Shown: one piece after another, positions 1 to 4,823 of the stretch
Layout: each line of letters begins with the position of its first letter
How positions within the stretch are numbered: the stretch's first letter is position 1
From: Candidatus Woesearchaeota archaeon
GTDB taxonomy: Archaea; Nanobdellota; Nanobdellia; Woesearchaeales; 21-14-0-10-32-9
Direction: 5' to 3'
Length of the DNA stretch: 5,045 nucleotides
NCBI GenBank assembly: GCA_007117145.1
Contig: SKHC01000021.1
Location: forward strand, 1 to 5,045
Notes under the pieces: generated by a model
What the model was told of the DNA's origin: nothing
The model's input: the letters and a program-made list of their open reading frames with translations, nothing else
Database searches by the model: none
Position numbers and translations under genes: made by a program

Positions 1-327
1 TATGCAGACATAGTTTTCTTAAAAAAGAAAGCCACAAAGACAAGAGAGTCATTAAAGGATTATGATGAGAAAACAACTTTTTTCATAACCATAGTTTCAA
101 TCACGATGCTTTTAACAGTATATTCGTTGTACATAGTTTTCGTGCAGTCACCCTTGTTTTTGTTAACGCTTCCAATCGCATTCTACACAGTTATTAGATA
201 CGTTAACTTATTGCATCATGGAAGTATAATAACAAGGCACCCTGAGCTATTCTACAAGGACAAGTACTTATTAGCTTCAATCATAATATATGCATCAGTC
301 ACATTTGGTCTTTTGTATGCTTTATGA
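1..327 (+). CDS. UbiA-family prenyltransferase, C-terminal part (polyprenyl-phosphate phosphoribosyltransferase-like)
   Basis: The frame is open from base 1 and stops with TGA, giving 108 residues, so the gene starts upstream of the window. Three hydrophobic segments are visible at about residues 24-47, 51-70 and 87-107. They are preceded by a basic loop (LKKKATKTRESLKDYDEK) and separated by a loop carrying RHPELFYKD at 79-87. The combination of a Lys/Arg-rich loop, a 'Y..IRYVNLL' helix end and 'PE-x3-KD' before the last helix is the pattern I know from the C-terminus of decaprenyl-phosphate phosphoribosyltransferase (the mycobacterial UbiA, Rv3806c family), which joins PRPP to a polyprenyl phosphate in the membrane. 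The Asp-rich catalytic motifs lie in the missing N-terminal part, so the substrate cannot be confirmed. The SDR and GtrA genes downstream fit a lipid-linked pentose pathway. Another UbiA-type prenyltransferase remains possible. Confidence 0.75.
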   Translation, partial: YADIVFLKKKATKTRESLKDYDEKTTFFITIVSITMLLTVYSLYIVFVQSPLFLLTLPIAFYTVIRYVNLLHHGSIITRHPELFYKDKYLLASIIIYASVTFGLLYAL

Positions 328-332
328 AAACA

Positions 333-340
333 TTTATATT
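333..340 (+). promoter_or_regulatory. TATA box for the SDR gene (leaderless)
   Basis: TTTATATT lies in the 36-bp gap after the UbiA-like gene, preceded by a purine-rich GAAAACA that could serve as a BRE. Its end is 23 bp before the ATG at 364, so the expected start site about 26-27 bp from the box centre coincides with the start codon. This indicates a leaderless transcript. The SDR and GtrA genes can therefore be expressed independently of the upstream UbiA-like gene. Confidence 0.7.
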
Positions 341-363
341 GACTTTTGTAAGTCCTATAATCT

Positions 364-1398
364 ATGAAGAAAGTTTTAGTTACAGGAGGCTCTGGTTTTT
401 TAGGAATCAACCTTGTTAGATACTTGTTAAAGAAAAATTACAAAGTCACAGTTTTAGATTTTGCAGATTTCAACTACAAAGAAAAGTCTAAGATTAAATT
501 CATTAAAGGAGATATTCGAAACAAAGATGCAGTGAGTAAAGCAGTGAAAAACCAAGACGTGGTAATTCACACAGCAGCTGCACTACCACTATATTCAAAG
601 AAAGACATTTTCTCTACAGATATTAAAGGCACAAGGCTCTTGATAGAAAGCGCAGTAAAGCACAAGATAGAAAGATTCATTCACATAAGCTCAACAGCGG
701 TTTACGGGATTCCAAAAAAACATCCAATATACGAGACTGATAAACTAGTTGGAGTTGGAGCTTACGGAATTGCAAAGATTAAAGCAGAGGAAGAGTGTTT
801 AAAGTACAGAGAAGAGTTATGCGTTCCAATACTTAGACCGAAATCTTTCATAGGTCCAGAGAGACTTGGAGTGTTCGCACTATTATTTGATTGGGCTAAA
901 GATAAAAAGAATTTTCCGTTACTCGGTAAAGGAAAAAATCGCTACCAGTTATTAGATGTTGAGGACTTGTGCCAGTCAATTCATCTTTGCATGACGAAGC
1001 CAAAAAATAAAGTAAACGACACATTCAACATAGGTGCAGAAAAATTCACGACTATAAAAGAAGACTTCCAGGCAGTTTTAGATAAAGCAGGTCATAAAAA
1101 AAGGATAATCATGTTTCCAGCAGCTCCAGCAGTTTTGTTTCTTAAAATCTTAGAGTTTTTCAAAGTATCTCCGCTTTACGAGTGGGTTTATGAGACAGCT
1201 TACAGAGATTCTTTTGTTTCAATAGATAAAGCAAAAAAACAATTAGGTTACAAGCCAAAGTATTCAAACAAAGAGGCATTAATAAGAAATTATGAGTGGT
1301 ACTTAGATAACTTGAAATCTTTTGAGAAACAATCAGGTGTGAGTCATAGAGTTCCTTGGAATCAGGGTTTTTTAAGAATTATAAAGAAGTTTTTTTAA
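364..1398 (+). CDS. Extended SDR NAD-dependent epimerase/dehydratase
   Basis: This is a 344-residue extended short-chain dehydrogenase/reductase of the nucleotide-sugar epimerase/dehydratase type. The N-terminal Rossmann motif GGSGFLG is at residues 8-14, with an acidic residue (Asp32) after strand 2 that favours NAD(H). GDIR is at 49-52, HTAA at 69-72, ISSTAVYG at 108-115, and the catalytic Tyr134-x3-Lys138 pair sits in YGIAK. LLDVEDLC (196-203) and FNIGAE (221-226) are the usual landmarks of the C-terminal substrate domain. The exact sugar reaction cannot be read from the sequence. A basic, aromatic tail at about 325-344 (VSHRVPWNQG...IIKKFF) could be a membrane-associating amphipathic helix, which would suit a lipid-linked sugar substrate; this is inference. 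The start is fixed by a TATA box 23 bp upstream. The stop is one base before the GtrA ATG, so the two genes are probably co-transcribed. It is not a classical DprE2-type SDR, which is shorter. Confidence 0.9.
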   Translation: MKKVLVTGGSGFLGINLVRYLLKKNYKVTVLDFADFNYKEKSKIKFIKGDIRNKDAVSKAVKNQDVVIHTAAALPLYSKKDIFSTDIKGTRLLIESAVKHKIERFIHISSTAVYGIPKKHPIYETDKLVGVGAYGIAKIKAEEECLKYREELCVPILRPKSFIGPERLGVFALLFDWAKDKKNFPLLGKGKNRYQLLDVEDLCQSIHLCMTKPKNKVNDTFNIGAEKFTTIKEDFQAVLDKAGHKKRIIMFPAAPAVLFLKILEFFKVSPLYEWVYETAYRDSFVSIDKAKKQLGYKPKYSNKEALIRNYEWYLDNLKSFEKQSGVSHRVPWNQGFLRIIKKFF

Positions 1399-1399
1399 A

Positions 1400-1813
1400 A
1401 TGAAGTCGATATTAAAACACAAAAAGTTAATTTCGCTCTACGCGTTGTTTGCAATCCTTTCAATATTTGCGAATATGTTTTCGCAGTTCTTATTCTTTCA
1501 AGTCTACAAAGGTCCTTTTTACATATACGTTGGTTTAATGATTGGAACATTAGTTGGGCTTGTAACAAAGTACGTGTTAGATAAAAAATACATTTTTTAT
1601 TACCAAACAAAAACATTGAAAAAGAATTTGACCACGTTCATTTTGTACACTGTGATGGGTGTTTTCACCACGATAATTTTTTGGGGTTTCGAGTTAGGTT
1701 TTTACTTCGCGTTCCCGCAAGCAGAGCTTGCAAAATACGTTGGAGGGATAATAGGTTTAATAATTGGTTACACGACAAAGTATTTCTTAGACAAAAAGTT
1801 TGTTTTTAGTTAA
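1400..1813 (+). CDS. GtrA-family four-helix membrane protein
   Basis: This 137-residue protein has four hydrophobic segments at about 10-34, 40-61, 77-106 and 111-131 and basic connecting loops, the size and topology of the GtrA family. GtrA proteins are thought to help move polyprenyl-phosphate-linked sugars across the membrane; the mycobacterial relative Rv3789 sits next to dprE1/dprE2. The protein shows a clear internal repeat: TKYVLDKKYIF at 56-66 and TKYFLDKKFVF at 126-136, exactly 70 residues apart, each ending a helix. This is the two-fold arrangement expected for the family. The ATG is one base after the SDR stop and there is no Shine-Dalgarno-like sequence, so translation probably depends on ribosomes finishing the SDR gene. 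The 3' end overlaps the convergent hydrolase gene by 8 bp. The role in the same lipid-sugar pathway as its neighbours is inferred from context. Confidence 0.88.
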   Translation: MKSILKHKKLISLYALFAILSIFANMFSQFLFFQVYKGPFYIYVGLMIGTLVGLVTKYVLDKKYIFYYQTKTLKKNLTTFILYTVMGVFTTIIFWGFELGFYFAFPQAELAKYVGGIIGLIIGYTTKYFLDKKFVFS

Positions 1814-2360
1814 CGAGTTTCTTTGCAAGCTCTAAATCTTCAGATGTTATTGTGTGAGTGCTTCCTGTGTAAAAATTTGAACTAACGAAAGCTCCGCTGT
1901 CAGAGTAAATCTTAGCAGTCGTCATTGCTCTCTCTAAAGGAATGAAAGGATCTTTTGAACTGCAAGATATGAAAACTTTTTTCGTTTTAGCCTTCTTCAA
2001 AAGTTCTGTTCTATCTCCAATCAAGCCTCCGCTAAAGCCAATAACTCCGCTTACTTCGTGCATAGCGCCGTATTCAAGTGCAAGACATGCTCCTTGGCTA
2101 AACCCAAGCAAGTAAACTTCTGAGAATTCTTTTTTAATCTCAACCACTGCGTCATGAATTTTTTTTAAACTAGAAGACAGGTAAGGCTCATTTTCTTTTT
2201 TGAATTTTAGAAAAGAGTAAGGATACCAAGCATTATTTTCAGCTGTGAATGCAAAGCAAACTGCGTTGAAATGCTCACTTAAACTGAGAATATCTTCTGC
2301 GTTTCCACCTCGTCCGTGAAGCATAAGTATTGCTTTTTTTCCAGTGCCTTTTCTTATCAT
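1806..2360 (-). CDS. Alpha/beta hydrolase, phospholipase/carboxylesterase family (MhqD-like)
   Basis: This is a 184-residue serine hydrolase of the Abhydrolase_2 type, slightly shorter than the usual 200-220 residues. HGRGGN (15-20) supplies the oxyanion region. GFSQG (86-90) is the nucleophile elbow with Ser88. Asp137 lies in SSKDPFIP and His169 in GSTHT, completing the catalytic triad. WYPYSF at 45-50 and FSGGLIG at 109-115 are typical of the MhqD/YpfH-like subgroup. It is cytoplasmic, with no signal peptide. The start ATG lies inside the stop of the upstream dioxygenase-like gene (ATGA), and a GAGGT lies 10 nt before it, so the two are translationally coupled. In Bacillus subtilis the same pair (mhqE dioxygenase, mhqD hydrolase) is induced by methylhydroquinone and quinones. 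The natural substrate is unknown, and general esterase activity is the safe call. Confidence 0.87.
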   Translation of the reverse strand: MIRKGTGKKAILMLHGRGGNAEDILSLSEHFNAVCFAFTAENNAWYPYSFLKFKKENEPYLSSSLKKIHDAVVEIKKEFSEVYLLGFSQGACLALEYGAMHEVSGVIGFSGGLIGDRTELLKKAKTKKVFISCSSKDPFIPLERAMTTAKIYSDSGAFVSSNFYTGSTHTITSEDLELAKKLVN

Positions 2361-3061
2361 AAGTCAGGTAACCTCTTTTCAATTTCTTCTCTGTGCTTTT
2401 CATACCATGGGGGAAGTACGAGTTTGCTTCCAAGTTTTTCTTCATCAATAAAAAAGCCAGGGCCAAAAGTTGCAATTTCTTGCAAGCACCCGTTTTCTTC
2501 GTGAAAATATATGCTTTTGAAGTAAAATCTCTCCATTACAGGACTGACGTTGATTTCAGAATTTACAAGCTCCTCTCTACTTTTAAGTTGACTAATATCA
2601 TCTTCAGTTATGTGAGCGACGTGATGTATAAGTCCAGCACCCATAAACCCAGGTTTTTCGTGGTTAACATACTCGTTGTCAGAGCTAATCATCCATTTTC
2701 CTAAGAATTCTTTACTCGCAGGAGTTATCACTCCAACCGTTTTATAGTTTTTTCCAGGTCTAAGTTTCAATGTGAGGCCGTCAGGGTCGTGCACTAAGTC
2801 TCCTAGTTTGTCATAAATTTTTTGTGGAACTTCCATGATTATTCCTTCAGCGAAACCTTTTCCTCTTCTACCTTTCCCTGGATAATAAAAAAAAGTTATT
2901 AAACTTCCAGGACTCGCTTTAGAATCTCCGTAATACAAATGGTAAGTAGTAGGATCGTCAAAATTAACAGTTTTTTTTACAAAGCTCATTCCAAGCTTGC
3001 CTGTATAAAAATCATAATTTTCTTTAATCTTCTCAGTTATAGCCGTTATGTGGTGTAACAT
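2357..3061 (-). CDS. Ring-cleaving-dioxygenase-like VOC/glyoxalase protein (MhqE/MhqO type, shortened)
   Basis: This 234-residue protein matches the ring-cleaving extradiol dioxygenase branch (MhqO/MhqE/PcpA-like) of the vicinal-oxygen-chelate fold, whose members usually have about 310 residues. Landmarks in order: HHITAI at 3-8, NYDFYTGKLGMSFVKKTVNFD at 15-35, DPTTYHLYYGD at 36-46, HDPDGL at 91-96, IHHVAHI at 145-151, PVMERFYFKSIYF at 174-186, EIATFGPGF at 195-203, and LPPWYEKHREEIE at 216-228. The three expected Fe(II) ligands are present: a His of the first HH pair (His3/His4), one of His146/147, and Glu195. About 75 residues are missing relative to the usual family length, spread over the end of the first half and most of the third beta-alpha-beta module. 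The start is supported by a TATA box 22 bp upstream. The stop overlaps the hydrolase start (ATGA). A quinone/hydroquinone detoxification role is inferred from family and pairing. Confidence 0.85.
   Translation of the reverse strand: MLHHITAITEKIKENYDFYTGKLGMSFVKKTVNFDDPTTYHLYYGDSKASPGSLITFFYYPGKGRRGKGFAEGIIMEVPQKIYDKLGDLVHDPDGLTLKLRPGKNYKTVGVITPASKEFLGKWMISSDNEYVNHEKPGFMGAGLIHHVAHITEDDISQLKSREELVNSEINVSPVMERFYFKSIYFHEENGCLQEIATFGPGFFIDEEKLGSKLVLPPWYEKHREEIEKRLPDL
2371..2375 (-). promoter_or_regulatory. Shine-Dalgarno-like site for the hydrolase gene
   Basis: GAGGT on the minus strand, inside the last codons of the dioxygenase-like gene, leaves 10 nt to the hydrolase ATG at 2360. The same motif at the same spacing precedes the DUF2304 gene, which supports it as a real ribosome binding site for a coupled internal gene. 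Confidence 0.5.
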
Positions 3062-3083
3062 AGAAGTGGGTAATGAGCTATTT

Positions 3084-3091
3084 TTAATAAA
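3084..3091 (-). promoter_or_regulatory. TATA box for the dioxygenase-hydrolase pair (leaderless)
   Basis: TTTATTAA on the minus strand ends 22 bp before the ATG at 3061, the spacing expected when transcription starts at or next to the start codon. It lies between the stop of the 64-aa gene and the dioxygenase-like gene, so the pair can be transcribed without the small upstream gene. Confidence 0.6.
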
Positions 3092-3097
3092 GTTTAC

Positions 3098-3292
3098 TTA
3101 TGAAGGTTTGATTATCTTGTAGCTTTGTCGTTCCATGTCGCAAAATGCGTAAGCTTTAGCCAAATCCTCTAGTTTGCCATCTCCGTATTTGCCTCCAAGT
3201 TCATTAACTGCGTGTCGATAATACAAGTCAGTTATAGGATTCTTTGCAAATATTCCTTCGTACATTTCTGAGAAATACATTTTTTCTTTCAT
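3098..3292 (-). CDS. Small protein of unknown function (64 aa)
   Basis: I do not recognise this 64-residue protein. It is soluble, without signal peptide or membrane segment, probably mostly helical, and rich in aromatic and charged residues. Notable stretches are MYFSEMYEGIF (5-15), DLYYRHAVNELGGKYGDGKLEDLAKAYAF (22-50), a single Cys51 and a basic end. The start at 3292 is preferred over an in-frame ATG four codons later (3280) because a TATA box ends 22 bp upstream, which gives a leaderless message. It lies 36 bp upstream of the dioxygenase-like gene on the same strand, which has its own TATA box. It may therefore be read alone or together with the detoxification pair. The coding call rests on the promoter position, the clean frame and the plausible composition. 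Confidence 0.65.
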   Translation of the reverse strand: MKEKMYFSEMYEGIFAKNPITDLYYRHAVNELGGKYGDGKLEDLAKAYAFCDMERQSYKIIKPS

Positions 3293-3314
3293 TTCTCTAC
3301 AGTAGTGTCATCCG

Positions 3315-3322
3315 TATTTAAA
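3315..3322 (-). promoter_or_regulatory. TATA box for the 64-aa gene (leaderless)
   Basis: TTTAAATA on the minus strand ends 22 bp before the ATG at 3292. It faces away from the + strand TATA box at 3343-3350, with only 20 bp between the two, so TBP/TFB binding on one side may affect the other. Confidence 0.65.
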
Positions 3323-3342
3323 CTTAGTGGTTTTTAAAAAAT

Positions 3343-3350
3343 TTTAAATA
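3343..3350 (+). promoter_or_regulatory. TATA box for the 158-aa gene (leaderless)
   Basis: TTTAAATA preceded by an A-rich stretch lies 23 bp before the ATG at 3374, the same spacing as at the SDR gene. A second TATA-like sequence (TTTATATA, 3354-3361) is only 12 bp from the ATG and would place the start site inside the gene, so the upstream box is preferred. Confidence 0.65.
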
Positions 3351-3373
3351 TCATTTATATAATAACAAGCGAA

Positions 3374-3850
3374 ATGGAACCTAATTTAGAAGAAAACATA
3401 GAAGAGTTTTACAAAACTCAAGTGAGTCCGTTTGACAATACAGTGACGCGAAAAGGAAACGAAGGGATTTACCTGTTTGACACAACGAATGTATCTAAAA
3501 ACGGTTTCAAGGTTAGAATTAGCAAGGTTTCTGATAATCATCAGAAGGAAACTGTTGGAACTTTAAATGTTGACTATAAAACTAAAGGTCCTGCTTCGTT
3601 CCTACCAGAGTTTGAAAGGCCAAGCGTTGATAACTTTGCACTGTCAAACATTGCTATAAGCTATGCTATGAGCACGATTAGAAAAGATCAGGTCTTTGAT
3701 AATTACAGGTTACTACTAGATTCTGATTTTGACACTTCAAGAGATAAAGGTAAAAAGAAACTCTATTTATTTGATGCTTTAGGAAAAACTAATAACATGG
3801 AGTGGTCTAATAACAAGCAAGGTCAGCAGTACACTAAAAAGTTTTCTTAA
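3374..3850 (+). CDS. Hypothetical protein (158 aa)
   Basis: I do not recognise this protein. It has 158 residues, is hydrophilic, and has no signal peptide or membrane segment. The N-terminus is acidic (EENIEEF, 6-12). Beta-like stretches follow (GIYLFD 31-36, GFKVRISKVS 44-53, TVGTLNVDY 60-68), then a helix-like segment (NFALSNIAISYAMSTI, 87-102), and a Lys/Asn/Gln-rich C-terminus (139-158). The strand-strand-helix order and VGTLNVDY are faintly reminiscent of a GNAT acetyltransferase core, but no acetyl-CoA binding loop is visible, so I do not assign that. It has its own leaderless promoter, stands alone on the + strand, and is followed by a T8 tract. It shares a divergent promoter region with the 64-aa gene. 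Confidence 0.75.
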   Translation: MEPNLEENIEEFYKTQVSPFDNTVTRKGNEGIYLFDTTNVSKNGFKVRISKVSDNHQKETVGTLNVDYKTKGPASFLPEFERPSVDNFALSNIAISYAMSTIRKDQVFDNYRLLLDSDFDTSRDKGKKKLYLFDALGKTNNMEWSNNKQGQQYTKKFS

Positions 3851-3855
3851 AACAC

Positions 3856-3863
3856 TTTTTTTT
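3856..3863 (+). terminator. Oligo-T terminator after the 158-aa gene
   Basis: A run of eight T begins six bases after the TAA at 3848-3850 and is followed by more T-rich sequence (ATTTCTTT). No stem-loop is needed for archaeal termination at U-rich tracts. It overlaps the last codon of the convergent DUF2304 gene, so only 11 bp separate the two genes. Confidence 0.55.
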
Positions 3864-4173
3864 ATTTCTTTGACAATTTTCTAACTAGTTTAGTTAATTC
3901 TTTTTGTTGGTCGTCAACTTTCTTGTATAATCCGTAGTTAATGTAAAATAAGAGTATTATGCTAAGTATTACAACCAAGTCTGTTCCACGTGTAAGTCCT
4001 ACGTATTCTGCAAAGAACGTGCTAATCCAAGGCATTATTGCAAGTATTAATAACGCGCTCCAGCCAACTAGCCAGAGGAAAAATTCTCCGAATTGGATTT
4101 CTTTCATCACGTAATTATAGAAAACTCTGATTATCATCAAGATAGCAATTCCGCTAAGTATCCAGGTTATCAT
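3862..4173 (-). CDS. DUF2304 family membrane protein
   Basis: This 103-residue protein has three hydrophobic segments at about 2-22, 30-50 and 64-82, then a charged, probably coiled-coil tail (83-102, KKVDDQQKELTKLVRKL). The landmarks FFLWLVGWSALLILAIMPW (31-49), VGLTRGTDLVVIL (58-70) and the final Leu/Lys-rich helix are characteristic of DUF2304. The family has no established biochemical function, but its members commonly sit beside DPM1-like GT2 glycosyltransferases, as here. A role as membrane partner or anchor for the soluble-looking glycosyltransferase is inference. The start lies in an ATGA overlap with the glycosyltransferase stop, and GAGGT is placed 10 nt upstream. Confidence 0.85.
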   Translation of the reverse strand: MITWILSGIAILMIIRVFYNYVMKEIQFGEFFLWLVGWSALLILAIMPWISTFFAEYVGLTRGTDLVVILSIILLFYINYGLYKKVDDQQKELTKLVRKLSKK

Positions 4174-4823
4174 CTAAATATCAACCTCATAACCATTTTT
4201 ATTCCGTTCATAAAGCTTTGTCCTTTACTCTTTGAGTAATCTGTATATATAACTTTTATTGGTATTTGAGCATAGCTTAGCCTTTGATTTTTTATCTCTC
4301 CAATAAGCTCTGAGCAAAACTCGTATCTGTCATAAGTTAAGTTTATCTTCTCAAGTGCGTTGCGCCTTAACACTTTAAATCCGGATTGCGAGTCTTTAAC
4401 GTATAATCCAAAGAAAACCCAAGTTATAAGATTTCCGACCACGTTGAAGAATTTGCGACTCCAAGGCATTGTTTTGCTCTTCCAATCGCGAATGCCAATT
4501 ACTACATCTCCTTTTGCTTTAAGCAATTTTTTTATGTCTTTTGGGTCGTGCTGACCATCACTGTCAAGCAATACAAGCTCAAAGTATCCGTTATCTCTTG
4601 CATACTCTATAGCAGTCATAGTGGCTGCCCCAGCACCTCTGTTAATCAAATGCTTTATTACAACAGCTCCAGCTTTCGTTGCGGTATAACTGGTAGAGTC
4701 TTTACTTGCATCGTCAACTACTAAGATGTCTTTGTAGCCTTCTTGTTTTATACTTTTAATTACACTACCAATTACTTTTGCTTCATTATATGCGGGTAGT
4801 GCGATTAAAGTTTTTTTCACCAT
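4170..4823 (-). CDS. GT2 polyprenyl-phosphate glycosyltransferase (DPM1-like)
   Basis: This is a 217-residue GT-A fold family 2 glycosyltransferase resembling dolichol-phosphate mannosyltransferase. PAYNE is at 10-14, VVDDASKDST at 35-44, NRGAGAA at 61-67, the metal-binding LLDSDGQHDP at 85-94, IRDW at 111-114, DSQSGFKVLRR at 144-154, and IPIKVIYTDYSKSKGQSFMNGIKM at 187-210. It would transfer a sugar from a nucleotide sugar to a polyprenyl phosphate at the cytoplasmic face. Whether the sugar is mannose or glucose cannot be read from the sequence. There is no C-terminal transmembrane domain, only a hydrophobic stretch near 126-142. Its ATG overlaps the end of the STT3-like gene by 7 bp and its stop overlaps the DUF2304 start, so it is the middle gene of a coupled three-gene unit. 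That supports a job in supplying lipid-linked sugar for protein N-glycosylation. Confidence 0.92.
   Translation of the reverse strand: MVKKTLIALPAYNEAKVIGSVIKSIKQEGYKDILVVDDASKDSTSYTATKAGAVVIKHLINRGAGAATMTAIEYARDNGYFELVLLDSDGQHDPKDIKKLLKAKGDVVIGIRDWKSKTMPWSRKFFNVVGNLITWVFFGLYVKDSQSGFKVLRRNALEKINLTYDRYEFCSELIGEIKNQRLSYAQIPIKVIYTDYSKSKGQSFMNGIKMVMRLIFR
4184..4188 (-). promoter_or_regulatory. Shine-Dalgarno-like site for the DUF2304 gene
   Basis: GAGGT on the minus strand, extended to GAGGTTGAT, leaves 10 nt to the ATG at 4173. It lies within the end of the glycosyltransferase gene and matches the site before the hydrolase gene in both motif and distance. Confidence 0.5.

Noticed and set aside
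106..108. ATG as a possible start of the first gene
   Set aside because: The frame stays open to base 1 and the upstream residues continue the family pattern, so this Met is internal in a transmembrane helix.
364..1398. SDR as a DprE2 ortholog
   Set aside because: Its length (344 aa) and the GGSGFLG, ISSTAVYG and YGIAK landmarks are those of extended SDRs, whereas DprE2 is a shorter classical SDR.
1395..1616. Minus-strand open frame of 73 codons
   Set aside because: It lies antisense to the SDR end and the GtrA gene. Its protein has no family features and no TATA box or Shine-Dalgarno-like site precedes it.
2275..2704. Open frames on both strands overlapping the hydrolase-dioxygenase junction (62, 66 and 103 codons)
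   Set aside because: They are shadows of two clearly recognisable coupled genes. Their products are low-complexity or unlike any family.
3354..3361. TTTATATA as the main TATA box for the 158-aa gene
   Set aside because: It is too close to the ATG; transcription would start inside the gene. The TTTAAATA 11 bp upstream has the spacing seen at the other promoters.
4360..4554. Plus-strand open frame of 64 codons
   Set aside because: It is antisense to the core motifs of the GT2 gene, including the DSDGQH region, and has no promoter.
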